Counted from the stretch's first letter, positions 53,965 through 62,976 are shown. The stretch: 64,000 nt of DNA from Dulcicalothrix desertica PCC 7102 (GCF_003991905.1 NZ_RSCL01000011.1:192984-256983), one strand, 5' to 3'. Notes: a model not told the origin generated them from the letters alone. A program made the numbers and translations.

Positions 53965-54172
53965 TTAGTCTTATCGTGGCGAAATGAACTACTTAGTTTC
54001 TACTCCCAAAGCTTCGCGGTTGAGCGTTGAACCAGAAAGATTTTGAGCTAGACCATAGCAGCAGAAGCTGATTACCTTATTACCAAGCGCTTCTGCTAGC
54101 TTTGATAACATCCGATGAATAAAAAATTTAATTGGCACCAATTAATAATCAGAAGCTTTACGTTACTCACAA
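53965..54172 (+). promoter_or_regulatory. duplicated leader, copy 2 (before the binding protein)
   Basis: TTAGTCTTATCGTGGCGAAA (from 53965) and a 57-base block (54116-54172), aligning without gaps to 52894-52950. The spacer between the blocks is longer than in copy 1. The second block ends at the ATG I prefer for the binding protein. Confidence 0.6.
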
Positions 54173-55476
54173 TGTCATACATGAAAAAAACAAGTCTTAA
54201 CAATCGTATTAAGTCAAAACAAGCAGTTATTCGGTTCAGTACACTGTTCATCACTGTTTATAGTCTTGGATTCTTTTTAACTGGATGTGGTGGTACAAAC
54301 GCTAATAGTCCTGGTGCCTCTAATCAACCTGCTTCCGGAAATACCATTAAAATTATTTCCAGCTTTCCCTTAACAGGTAGTGCAGTTGGTCAAAGCCAAA
54401 CAATGGTAAACGGTATCAAACAAGCACTCGATGAAACTAACTCAGCAGCTTGTGACGGTAAGCTCAAGATTGAATATGAATCTTTAGACGATGCAACTGC
54501 GGCAACAGGAAAATGGGATGCTGCAAGAGAAGCTGAAAATGCAAATAAAGCTGTTGCAGACCCGAATGTAGTCGCGTATATCGGCACCTATAACTCTGGC
54601 GCCGCTAAAATTGCGATTCCTATTCTCAACCAAGCTAACTTAGTCATGGTCAGTCCAGCGAATACGGCTGTTGGCTTAACCAAAGCAGGTGGAGAACCAG
54701 GAGAACCCGAAAAATACTACCCAAATGGCAAACGTAACTATGCGCGCGTAGTTCCTGCTGATGATTTACAAGGTTCTGCGGCAGCGAATTGGGCGAAATC
54801 ACTTGGAGCCAAAAAAGTTTATATTCTAGATGACCAAGAAGTTTACGGTAAAGGATTAGCTGACGTATTTAAAGCTACAAGTAAAAAAATTGGGCTTCAA
54901 GTTTTAGGACACGAAGGTATTGACCCTAAAGCCACAGACTACAAAGCTTTGATGAATAAAGTTAAAGCGCTCAATCCAGACATGATTTATTTTGGTGGCA
55001 TTACCCAAAATAACGCTGGGCAGTTGATTAAAGACATGCGTAATGTTGGGATGACAGCGGATAAAGTTAAATTTATGAGTCCTGATGGTACATATGAACA
55101 AGCTTTGATTGATGCAGCAGGTAAAGATGCAGAAGGTGTTTTAGCAACTTTTGGTGGTGTTCCACCTAAACAGTTGACAGGTGCTGGTAAAACTTGGTAT
55201 GACAGCTACAAAAAGAAATATAACATCGAACCAGAAGCTTATGCTGCCTATGGTTATGAAGCTGCCAGAGTAGTTATTAATACTATTAACAAAGTTTGTA
55301 AAAATGACCGCGTGGCAATTCGTGATGCTGTTTTAGGTACTAAAAATTACCAAGGTATACTTGGTACTTGGAGTTTTGATGCGAATGGTGATACAAGCTT
55401 AACCGCAATGTCAGGAAATACCGTTAAAAACAATAAATGGGAATTTGTTACTGTGTTAGATGCTAAAGCTAAATAA
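54172..55476 (+). CDS. branched-chain/neutral amino-acid ABC binding lipoprotein (NatB/LivJ-like)
   Basis: This is a type I periplasmic binding protein of about 434 residues. A lipoprotein signal ends in the lipobox LTGC. The mature part reads IKIISSFPLTGSAVGQSQTM, IGTYNSGAAKIAIPILNQAN and VMVSPANTA, the amino-acid-binding Leu/Ile/Val-type fold. It resembles NatB of the cyanobacterial N-I neutral amino-acid system. I place the start at the ATG at 54172, because the preceding 57 bases are a copy of a non-coding leader; an ATG at 54115 is in frame. The permease gene starts 5 bases after the stop. Confidence 0.85.
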   Translation: MSYMKKTSLNNRIKSKQAVIRFSTLFITVYSLGFFLTGCGGTNANSPGASNQPASGNTIKIISSFPLTGSAVGQSQTMVNGIKQALDETNSAACDGKLKIEYESLDDATAATGKWDAAREAENANKAVADPNVVAYIGTYNSGAAKIAIPILNQANLVMVSPANTAVGLTKAGGEPGEPEKYYPNGKRNYARVVPADDLQGSAAANWAKSLGAKKVYILDDQEVYGKGLADVFKATSKKIGLQVLGHEGIDPKATDYKALMNKVKALNPDMIYFGGITQNNAGQLIKDMRNVGMTADKVKFMSPDGTYEQALIDAAGKDAEGVLATFGGVPPKQLTGAGKTWYDSYKKKYNIEPEAYAAYGYEAARVVINTINKVCKNDRVAIRDAVLGTKNYQGILGTWSFDANGDTSLTAMSGNTVKNNKWEFVTVLDAKAK

Positions 55477-55481
55477 TTCCT

Positions 55482-56612
55482 ATGATAAAATCACTGCAAA
55501 AAGTATCTAAAACTAACTTACAAGGGAAAAATTTACTAAATGAATGGCAAAAAATACTATTATATATAGTTATTGCTTATTTAGTTTTATTATTGGTGCC
55601 AATTGCAGGATTGGATATATCAAGGATTGTTGGCGAAATCAAAAGTAATCCTGCTCTTTTAGTTCAACAATTATTAATTGGTCTGGTTAACGGCGCCATT
55701 ATTGCAATTATTGCATTAGGCTATACAATGGTTTACGGCATTATCGAATTGATTAATTTCGCTCACGGTGATTTATACATGTTAGGAGCTTTTGCCTCAC
55801 TAACTATTATAGGTGCTTTTGGTATTAGCGATGGTGCATCATTTCAATCAAGCATAGGCGCCATCATTGTTGCTTTGATTGTTAGCACTATCTTATGCGC
55901 TGGCTTAAATATATTAACTGAAAAATATGCATACCGACCGTTACGAAACGCTCCACGACTGGCGCCTTTAATCTCGGCAATTGGAGTATCATTTATTTTT
56001 CAAAATATGGGGCTGTTTTGGGGTGGTTTAAAGTCATTTATCCCCGTAATGGGTGTAAACGCAGCAGCACCAAAAAGTTTTCCAGATTTATTACCGCGCG
56101 TTGATATTCTCAAAGCACTTGGAATTCAAAGCAGTATTCAATTCACGGCTAAAGATTTAATCGTTTTGGTGACAGCGCTGGTTTTAATGGTAGGACTACA
56201 CTTATTTGTACAGTATACATCTTGGGGCAAAGCAATGCGTGCGACTGCTCAAAATCGTGATGCAGCTAAAATGATGGGCATTGATGTCGATGGGATTATA
56301 TTACTAACGTTTTTAATTGGTGGTTGTTTAGCTGGCGCCGCAGGTTTATTAGTCGGACTTTATAATAATACTATTGTGTTTACAATGGGTTTTACAGCGG
56401 GTTTACGAGCATTTACAGCCGCAGTATTAGGAGGTATTGGTAATATTTTAGGAGCAATGTTAGGGGGAGTATTTATTGGATTACTTTCTGCTTTAAGCGA
56501 CCAATACTTTTCAAGTCGATGGACAAACGCTTGGGTGTTCGCGGTTTTAGTAATAATTTTGGCGTTCCGACCAGGTGGTTTACTTGGTGATAACGCACAG
56601 GAAAAAGTTTAA
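55482..56612 (+). CDS. branched-chain/neutral amino-acid ABC permease (LivH/NatD-like)
   Basis: This is a 376-residue permease with eight or so helices. Family text includes LVNGAIIAIIALGYTMVYGI, IELINFAHGDLYMLGAFASL, the EAA-like loop GKAMRATAQNRDAAKMMGID, and AFTAAVLGGIGNILGAMLGG. About 60 N-terminal residues before the core form an extra helix and are typical of cyanobacterial members. It is 5 bases after the binding protein. The usual second permease (LivM/NatC) and first ATPase (LivG/NatA) are not in the window. Confidence 0.9.
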   Translation: MIKSLQKVSKTNLQGKNLLNEWQKILLYIVIAYLVLLLVPIAGLDISRIVGEIKSNPALLVQQLLIGLVNGAIIAIIALGYTMVYGIIELINFAHGDLYMLGAFASLTIIGAFGISDGASFQSSIGAIIVALIVSTILCAGLNILTEKYAYRPLRNAPRLAPLISAIGVSFIFQNMGLFWGGLKSFIPVMGVNAAAPKSFPDLLPRVDILKALGIQSSIQFTAKDLIVLVTALVLMVGLHLFVQYTSWGKAMRATAQNRDAAKMMGIDVDGIILLTFLIGGCLAGAAGLLVGLYNNTIVFTMGFTAGLRAFTAAVLGGIGNILGAMLGGVFIGLLSALSDQYFSSRWTNAWVFAVLVIILAFRPGGLLGDNAQEKV

Positions 56613-56630
56613 TATCCACAAGTAATCACA

Positions 56631-56768
56631 ATGAAAAAAATACTAAACCAAATAATAAAATCGGTTGGAGTATTGGAAATAGTCGCTGTCATTACTGTTC
56701 TTACCTTTGGTGGTTGGAGCGGCGCCATAATTAGTTGGCTACTTGGCGCCGCAATAGGATTGTATTAA
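56631..56768 (+). CDS. 45-residue hydrophobic membrane peptide
   Basis: MKKILNQIIKSVGVLEIVAV leads into one or two membrane helices (VITVLTFGGWSGAIISW, LLGAAIGLY). It starts 18 bases after the permease gene. Two GGCGCC hexamers sit in the second helix, each encoding Gly-Ala. It stands where the second permease gene would be expected; whether it is an accessory peptide of the transporter is unknown. Confidence 0.45.
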   Translation: MKKILNQIIKSVGVLEIVAVITVLTFGGWSGAIISWLLGAAIGLY

Positions 56769-57060
56769 TATGGTGTCTTATAGTTAAAAATATATTCATG
56801 TATACTTAGATAATTAAATTATCTTTTGGTTATAGTTTTACCATCTCTAATTGGCTTTATACGGGTTTTTACGTTAGGTGCAAGATATGAGCCTCTGACT
56901 GGCGCCCTTCGCGCACCAGTAAAATATAGAACTAGCACATTTATTTGAAACCCTTGCTATATATAGGATTTTGGAATGTGCAAGTTAGGAGCTAGGCAAA
57001 GAGTAAGGTGGGCACTGCCAGTCCTACCATCTACTATCTATCAAAATTCAAAATTTACTA
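56769..57060. repeat. spacer with dispersed-repeat fragments
   Basis: This spacer contains GGTGCAAGATATGAGCCTCT (from 56878), a relative of the text at 8944, with GGCGCCCTTCGCGCACCAGT after it, and GGTGGGCACTGCCAG (from 57009), related to GGTGGGCAGTGCCCAC near 24274. No gene is seen. Confidence 0.6.
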
Positions 57061-57774
57061 ATGTTAGAAGTTAAAAACATCCACACATACTACGGAAACA
57101 TCCAAGCCCTAAAAGGTGTATCAATTTATATTAAAAGAGGCGAAATCTGTACCCTTATTGGAAGTAACGGCGCCGGAAAGACCACTCTTTTACGAACCAT
57201 CCAAGGGCTAATACGTCCACATCAGGGTACAATATTATTCGAGGGAATACCAATAGAAACAGTATCAGCAAAAAAAATTGTTCGTCAATTACACATAGCT
57301 CAAAGTCCAGAAGGACGGATGATTTTTCCTCGGATGACAGTCCTAGAAAACCTACAAATGGGCGCCTTTTCTCGGAAAGATAAAATTGGTATAAAATTCG
57401 ATTTAGAATACGTTCTGAACTTATTTCCCCGTTTGCGAGAACGAATAAGTCAAAAAGGTGGAACACTTAGCGGCGGTGAACAACAAATGCTAGCAATTGC
57501 ACGCGCGTTAATGGCAAAACCTCGCTTATTGTTACTAGATGAACCAAGCATGGGTTTAGCTCCAAACTTGGTACAAGAAATATTCTCTCTTATCAAGCAA
57601 ATAAATAAAGAACGAGGAACAACAATATTATTAGTGGAACAAAATGCTCGTCAAGCATTAGATGTTGCTACGCGCGGTTATGTGCTACGAACAGGGAAAA
57701 TTGAAATTGAAGGTCGAGCGAGTGATTTACAAACAAACGAAGAAGTTCGTAAAGCGTATTTAGGTGAAGATTAA
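57061..57774 (+). CDS. branched-chain/neutral amino-acid ABC ATPase (LivF/NatE-like)
   Basis: This is a 237-residue ATPase: Walker A GSNGAGKTTLL, Q loop IAQSPEGRMIFPRMTV, signature LSGGEQQMLAIARAL, Walker B LLLLDEPSMGLAP and the switch His position replaced by Gln (LLVEQNARQAL), as is normal in LivF. It is separated from the permease by 448 bases of small peptide and repeats, so it may have its own promoter. Confidence 0.92.
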   Translation: MLEVKNIHTYYGNIQALKGVSIYIKRGEICTLIGSNGAGKTTLLRTIQGLIRPHQGTILFEGIPIETVSAKKIVRQLHIAQSPEGRMIFPRMTVLENLQMGAFSRKDKIGIKFDLEYVLNLFPRLRERISQKGGTLSGGEQQMLAIARALMAKPRLLLLDEPSMGLAPNLVQEIFSLIKQINKERGTTILLVEQNARQALDVATRGYVLRTGKIEIEGRASDLQTNEEVRKAYLGED

Positions 57775-57787
57775 TAAACCAATCTTG

Positions 57788-57814
57788 AAAAAAGTGAACA
57801 AAAAGTGATATTGC
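57788..57814 (+). promoter_or_regulatory. conserved upstream element of the AAA genes, copy 1
   Basis: AAAAAAGTGAACAAAAAGTG followed by ATATTGC matches the copy at 62835-62861 in 25 of 27 positions. It lies 55 bases before the start at 57870. Confidence 0.6.
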
Positions 57815-57869
57815 TGTTTATATACAGTAGCTTTTATATTAAGTAGTTGTATTGATAAAGGAGATCAGC

Positions 57870-59171
57870 GTGCGGACTCTGAAAGCTTCAACTCAAGGAC
57901 TTGAAAAGATTAAATACGCTAGGGAACAAAAAGGTTTGGTAATCGAAGACTTTAAATGGCTGCTGGAAGCCAGTAAAGTATTAGAACCTAATATAGACTG
58001 GGAGGAAAGAGGATGCTTCGCAGATGGAGTATCATTAAGTACATTTCGACGCTTTTTGTACGGAATTAAACCAATAAAGGCGCCTGCATTTCAAGCTTAC
58101 TCTCAGGTTTTAGGGTTGAATTGCGAAGATATTATTGAAAATAATAATCAAAATCCTGTTGAATCTCCCTTTTACGTTGAACGTAAATCAATCGAAAATC
58201 CCGAATATCTCGAAGCGAGATGTTATGAAGAAATACAAAAACCAGGGTCTTTAACTCGAATTAAGGCGCCTGAACAAATGGGTAAAACCTGGCTTTTGGA
58301 AAAAGTTTTAGGTCATGCGAGAGAAAAAGGATATCAGACAGTTAAGTTAGATTTTCGGCTGGCTGATAGTACTATTTTTAGCGATTATGATACATTTTTA
58401 CAATGGATGTGTGTGCATGTCGGTGAAGAATTGGATATAGAAGAAAATATAGACCAATATTGGAAAAAAATGTATGGATTGAATAAAAATTGTACTCGTT
58501 ATTTTCAAAAACATTTATTAAGTAATATTAATGCTCCTCTGGTTTTCGGATTGGATAATGTGGATTTAGTATTTGAACAACCAGAAATTTTTAATAACTT
58601 TTGTAAATTAATTAGGTATTGGTACGACCAAGCAAAGTCAACTGACAATATTGGTGAGATTTGGAAGAAAATTCGGTTTGTTATCGTTCATTCCACCGAA
58701 GTGTACCGAGCAATGGATATTAACTCCTCTCCTCTTGGTGGTGTTGGACTAACAGTGGAACCACCAGATTTTAAGCCCGAACAAGTGCTTTCTTTAGCAC
58801 AGCAGCATCAACTTAGTTGGAATTCTTCTGATATTGAAAAATTGATGTTGTTTATAGGTGGAAATCCAGCATTAATACATAAAGCGTTTGATAGCGCAAA
58901 GCAACAAAATCTTTCGGTTGAAGAATTACTAAAATCAGCAGCAACCGAATCCGGAATATTTAGAGACCATTTAGGAAAACACTTACACAACTTGCGGCAA
59001 TATCCAGAACTAGCATCAGCATTTTTATTATGTGTAAATTCCCAAGAACCTGTAGATATAGACTCTCAGCTTGCATTTAAATTGCACCGAATGGGACTTG
59101 TAAAGCTGCAAGAAAATTGCGTTACTCCTAGTTGCAATTTATATCGTCAGTACTTCAGTTTGCGTTTATGA
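57870..59171 (+). CDS. AAA-like ATPase with N-terminal helical/HTH-like domain
   Basis: This is a 433-residue protein of the cyanobacterial AAA-like (AAA_35-type) group. Residues about 1-95 form a helical adaptor (TLKASTQGLEKIKYAREQKG, LSTFRRFLYGIKPIKAPAFQ) like those at the front of cyanobacterial CHAT, AAA and WD40 signalling proteins. The ATPase follows: IKAPEQMGKTWLLEKV (Walker A variant with GKT), FGLDNVDLVF (Walker B) and a winged-helix-like end. I choose the GTG at 57870, 6 bases after AAAGGAGA, over a TTG six codons upstream. Such ATPases behave like STAND/NLR-type switches. The effector is not evident. Confidence 0.8.
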   Translation: MRTLKASTQGLEKIKYAREQKGLVIEDFKWLLEASKVLEPNIDWEERGCFADGVSLSTFRRFLYGIKPIKAPAFQAYSQVLGLNCEDIIENNNQNPVESPFYVERKSIENPEYLEARCYEEIQKPGSLTRIKAPEQMGKTWLLEKVLGHAREKGYQTVKLDFRLADSTIFSDYDTFLQWMCVHVGEELDIEENIDQYWKKMYGLNKNCTRYFQKHLLSNINAPLVFGLDNVDLVFEQPEIFNNFCKLIRYWYDQAKSTDNIGEIWKKIRFVIVHSTEVYRAMDINSSPLGGVGLTVEPPDFKPEQVLSLAQQHQLSWNSSDIEKLMLFIGGNPALIHKAFDSAKQQNLSVEELLKSAATESGIFRDHLGKHLHNLRQYPELASAFLLCVNSQEPVDIDSQLAFKLHRMGLVKLQENCVTPSCNLYRQYFSLRL

Positions 59172-59209
59172 TTCAAATTTAATACCAATTTTTGTTTTAC
59201 GCATATTGT

Positions 59210-59233
59210 AGAGACGTGACATGTCACGTCTCT
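59210..59233. repeat. 24-bp perfect palindrome, GTAGAGACG family
   Basis: AGAGACGTGACA and its exact complement, between the convergent AAA and WD40 genes. It probably serves as a two-way terminator. Confidence 0.8.
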
Positions 59234-59254
59234 GTCTCTATATGTATACAATTT

Positions 59255-60277
59255 TTACAATTCATTAGTCATTTTCCACAGTCTCACTATATTGTCACTG
59301 CAACCAGAAGCAATAGTTTTGCCATCGGGTGAGAATATTACGTGATTAACCGAGTATGTAAGTCCAGTAAGTGTATAAATTAGTTCGCCAGTATTTACAT
59401 TCCACAGTTTCGTCGTTTTGTCAGTACTTGTAGAAGCAACTATTCTGCTATCGGGTGAGAATATGACGCTCCAAACTAACTTTGTATGTCCAGTGAGTGT
59501 ATGAATTAGTTCGCCAGTTTGTACATTCCACAGTTTCACCGTTTTGTCATCACTGGCAGAAGCGAGTATTTTACCATCTGGTGAAAATATCACGCTTTCA
59601 ACTTCATCTGTATGTCCGGTGAGTGCATAAATTAGTTTACCAGTATTTGCATTCCACAGTTTCACTGTTCCAAAAGAAGTAGAAGCAATCATTTTGCCAT
59701 CTGGTGAGAATTCCGCATTCCTAACTATACCTGTATGCCCGGTGAGTGTATGAATTAGTTTGCCAGTATGTACATCCCACAGTTTCATCGTTTCGCCAGA
59801 AACAGTAAACATGACTATTTTGCCATCTGGTAAGAATATCACGCTATCATCTTCGTCTGCATATTTAGCAACAATTGTATTAATTAGTTTTCCAGTATTA
59901 ACGTCCCAAAATTTTACTGTACAGTCACGGCTATTAGAAGCGACTGTTCTGCCATCTGGTAAAAATACCACGCTCCAAATTGTATCTGTATGTCCAGTGA
60001 GTGTATTAATTAATTTGCCACTCGTTGCATCCCACAGTTTCACCGTTTTATCTAAACTAGCAGAAGCGACTGTTCTGCCATCTGATGAAAATACCACGCT
60101 CCAAACTTGGTCTGTATGTCCAGTGAGTGTATGAATTAGTTTGCCACTCGTTGCATCCCACAGTTTCACCGTTTTGTCATAACTAGCAGAAGCAACTGTT
60201 TGACCATCTTGTGAGAATATCAAGTTTGTGGCTAACTCTGTATGTCCTTCGAGGGTTGTAACTTCAAAGTTGTACAT
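59255..60277 (-). CDS. eight-bladed WD40 propeller protein, no signal peptide
   Basis: This is a 340-residue protein made only of eight WD40 repeats (unit [19 protein letters not shown] then DKTVKLWD). Blade 4 (YADEDDSVIFLPDGKIVMF) is degenerate. It is blade-for-blade paralogous to the protein at 61566-62609, down to the odd blade 4 and the GLTYS start of blade 8. Upstream of the ATG lie non-coding traces of a longer N-terminus. It is likely a cytosolic protein-protein scaffold. Confidence 0.85.
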   Translation of the reverse strand: MYNFEVTTLEGHTELATNLIFSQDGQTVASASYDKTVKLWDATSGKLIHTLTGHTDQVWSVVFSSDGRTVASASLDKTVKLWDATSGKLINTLTGHTDTIWSVVFLPDGRTVASNSRDCTVKFWDVNTGKLINTIVAKYADEDDSVIFLPDGKIVMFTVSGETMKLWDVHTGKLIHTLTGHTGIVRNAEFSPDGKMIASTSFGTVKLWNANTGKLIYALTGHTDEVESVIFSPDGKILASASDDKTVKLWNVQTGELIHTLTGHTKLVWSVIFSPDSRIVASTSTDKTTKLWNVNTGELIYTLTGLTYSVNHVIFSPDGKTIASGCSDNIVRLWKMTNEL

Positions 60278-60335
60278 GTCAAGAGTGTTGATTTAAAATT
60301 GTTTATATTTTGGTTTGAGATGTTATCCAAGGCGC

Positions 60336-61496
60336 CTAATTAATTCTAATCAAACGTCTTATCTCACTTGCTTTCCAAAGTTTTACCGTAGTTTCATTAC
60401 CAGTAGAAGCGATTGTTTTGCCATCTGGTGAGAAAATTACGCTATAAACTTGGCATGTATCATTAGAGAGTATACTAATAAGTTTACCACTCGTTGCATC
60501 CCACAGTTTCACCGTTTTGTCAGAACTAGCAGAAGCGACTGTTTTACTATCTGGTGAGAAACTTACGCTCCAAACTGGGTCTGTATGCCCAGTAAGTGTA
60601 TTAATAAGTTTACCAGTCGAACCACCCCAAAGTTTCACCGTTCTGTCTACACTCGCAGAAGCAACTATTTTACTATCTGGTGAAAATGCTACGCTCGAAA
60701 CTGAGTTTGTATGTCCAGCAAGCGTATTAATTAATTTACCCGTATTTACATCCCACAGTTTCGCCGTTTTATCATAATTAGCAGAAGCAACTGTTTTGCC
60801 ATCTGGTGAAAATATTACGCTTGTAACTAGACCTGTATGTCCAGTAAGCGTATTAATTAATTTACCAGTATTTACATCCCAAAGTTTTACTGTTCTATCT
60901 ATACTAGCAGAAGCAACTGTTCTCCCTAGGGGTGAGAATATCACACTCAAAACTCCAGATTTATGCCCAGTGAGTGTATTAATTAGTTTACCACTCGTTG
61001 CATCCCACAGTTTTACCGTATTATCTAAACTAGCAGAAGCGACTGTTTTGCCATCTTTAGAGAATATCACACTAAAAACTTGGTTTGTATGTCCAGTGAG
61101 TGTATTAATTAGTTTGCCACTCGTTGTATCCCATAGTTTAACCGTTTTGTCATTACTTGTAGAAGCGACTGTTTTACCATCTGGTGAGAATATTACGCTT
61201 CTAACTAAGTCTGTATGTCCGGTAAGTGTATTAATTAGTTTACCACTACTTGCATCCCACAGTTTTACCGTATTGTCAGCACTTGCAGAAGCGACCGTTT
61301 TGCCATCTTTAGAAAATTTTATATTTGTAACTAAGTCTGTATGTCCTTTTAGGGTTGTAAGTTGAAAGCTGTGTACTACCTCTTGTTGATTTGACAATAT
61401 TTGCATGGGGGTTTGGGATACTATCGAAGGCTTAAATTCGTTAGTTCCTGCAAAAAATGAAATGGCTACAAAAGCAACTGCTGACCTCATAATCAT
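60336..61496 (-). CDS. exported eight-bladed WD40 propeller protein
   Basis: This is a 386-residue protein with a short N-terminal hydrophobic signal (MRSAVAFVAISFFAGTNEFK) and eight regular WD40 blades (from QLTTLKGHTDLVTNIKFSKD). It is the only one of the three neighbours with an intact signal peptide, so it should lie outside the cytoplasm or be membrane-anchored. Consecutive blades share long near-identical stretches, a sign of recent blade duplication or gene conversion. The genes on either side are its paralogues. Confidence 0.86.
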   Translation of the reverse strand: MIMRSAVAFVAISFFAGTNEFKPSIVSQTPMQILSNQQEVVHSFQLTTLKGHTDLVTNIKFSKDGKTVASASADNTVKLWDASSGKLINTLTGHTDLVRSVIFSPDGKTVASTSNDKTVKLWDTTSGKLINTLTGHTNQVFSVIFSKDGKTVASASLDNTVKLWDATSGKLINTLTGHKSGVLSVIFSPLGRTVASASIDRTVKLWDVNTGKLINTLTGHTGLVTSVIFSPDGKTVASANYDKTAKLWDVNTGKLINTLAGHTNSVSSVAFSPDSKIVASASVDRTVKLWGGSTGKLINTLTGHTDPVWSVSFSPDSKTVASASSDKTVKLWDATSGKLISILSNDTCQVYSVIFSPDGKTIASTGNETTVKLWKASEIRRLIRIN

Positions 61497-61565
61497 ATTT
61501 CCTCCTATAAGATTAATAGGGTATGAAAAATTAAAATATTCATCTCCAAAAAATTTGATGTAAAC

Positions 61566-62609
61566 TTAATTTGCCCACAGTCTTACTGTATAGTCACGAC
61601 AAGAGGAAGCGATTGTTTTGCCATCGGGTGAGAATATCACGTTTATATTCGAGTATCTTAGTCCAGTGAGTGTATCAATTAGTTCACTACTCTTTGCATC
61701 CCACAGTTTTATTGTTTTATCATTACTAGTAGAAGCAACTATTCTGCTATCTAGTGAGAATATAACACTCCAAACTGACTCTGTATGTCCAGTGAGTGTA
61801 TTAATTAGTCTGCCACTGGTTGCATCCCATAGTTTCACCGTTTTGTCACTACTGGCAGAAGCAACTGTTTTGCCATCTTGAGAGAATATCACGTCCCAAA
61901 CTTCGCCTGTATGTCCAGTGAGTGTATTAATTAGTTTACCACTGGTTGCATCCCACAGTTTCACCGTTTTGTCATTACTAGTAGAAGCAACCATTTTAAA
62001 ATCTGGTGAGAATACCGCACTCCCAACTGTGTCTGTATGTCCAGTGAGTGTATGAATCAGTTCGCTAGTATGCACATCCCAAAGTTTCACAGTGGCGCCA
62101 GAAGCAGTAGAAGCAACTATTTTGCATAAGGGTAAGGATATCCAGTCACTAACTAAGTTTTCATATCCATAAATAAATGTATTAACTAAGTTGCCAGTAT
62201 TTACATCCCACAATTTTATTGTATAGTCACGACTATTAGAAGCGACTATTTGACCATTTAGTGAGAATATCACGTATAAAACCGAATCTGTATGTCCAGT
62301 AAGTGTGTTAATTAATTTGCCACTCGTTGCATCCCACAGTTTCACCGTTCTGTCATCACTGGCAGAAGCAACTGTTTTGCCATCGGGTGAAAATACCGCA
62401 CTCCAAACTTGGTTTGTATGTCCGGTGAGTGTATGAATTAGTTCGCCACTCGCTGTATCCCACAGTTTCACCGTTTTGTCCTCACTGGCAGAAGCAACTG
62501 TTTTGCGATTGGGTGAGAATACCACGCTTCTAACCCAGCTTTTATGTCCTGCAAGGGTTGTAACTTCAAAGTTATACATATAATCTTGTTGATTTGACAT
62601 AATTTGCAT
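61566..62609 (-). CDS. eight-bladed WD40 propeller protein, signal peptide lost
   Basis: This is a 347-residue protein of eight WD40 blades beginning EVTTLAGHKSWVRSVVFSPN. Blade 4 (YENLVSDWISLPLCKIVAST) is degenerate, as in the paralogue at 59255. The N-terminus MQIMSNQQDYMYNFEV aligns with MQILSNQQEVVHSFQL of the exported paralogue. Upstream DNA still resembles the signal-peptide codons of that gene but now has stops. It is probably cytosolic. Confidence 0.85.
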   Translation of the reverse strand: MQIMSNQQDYMYNFEVTTLAGHKSWVRSVVFSPNRKTVASASEDKTVKLWDTASGELIHTLTGHTNQVWSAVFSPDGKTVASASDDRTVKLWDATSGKLINTLTGHTDSVLYVIFSLNGQIVASNSRDYTIKLWDVNTGNLVNTFIYGYENLVSDWISLPLCKIVASTASGATVKLWDVHTSELIHTLTGHTDTVGSAVFSPDFKMVASTSNDKTVKLWDATSGKLINTLTGHTGEVWDVIFSQDGKTVASASSDKTVKLWDATSGRLINTLTGHTESVWSVIFSLDSRIVASTSNDKTIKLWDAKSSELIDTLTGLRYSNINVIFSPDGKTIASSCRDYTVRLWAN

Positions 62610-62976
62610 CGGGTTTGAAATGTTATTTAAAGCTTAAATTGGCTTTTATCCTGCAAAAAATAAAAAGATGCAATATGTCAGGTTAAAAATTTCATTATAA
62701 ATAGACAATTCAGTACCAAACAAGTAATTATTTTTAAAATACGTGTAGTGAAATTGTATTATTTATTTTGCGTAGGGTTGCCACTGGCGACCTTACGCTT
62801 GTTGAGAAAGTGCATTTTGGTCAGCTTAACCAATAAAAAAGTGAACAAAAAATGAGATTGCGTTAGATACGCTGTAACCTTTACCTTTAATGGTATGACT
62901 GCTTTGTTATAGAGCGTACCGCGCGTCTAAAATCTATTTCCAAATGTAAACGTAATATTAATAACAAGCTGGAGTA
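62610..62976. other. divergent promoter region of the WD40 and second AAA genes
   Basis: This 367-base region holds the decayed signal-peptide codons (about 62625-62690) and a copy of the AAA-gene upstream element. The rest shows no gene. Confidence 0.55.
62835..62861 (+). promoter_or_regulatory. conserved upstream element of the AAA genes, copy 2
   Basis: AAAAAAGTGAACAAAAAATG followed by AGATTGC; 25 of 27 positions match 57788-57814. It lies 115 bases before the start at 62977. Confidence 0.6.

Noticed and set aside
59255-62609. Regularly repeated DNA that could be mistaken for a CRISPR or satellite array
   Set aside because: The repeats have a period of about 126 bases and encode WD40 blades in three intact frames; complementary-strand open frames there are shadows of these.
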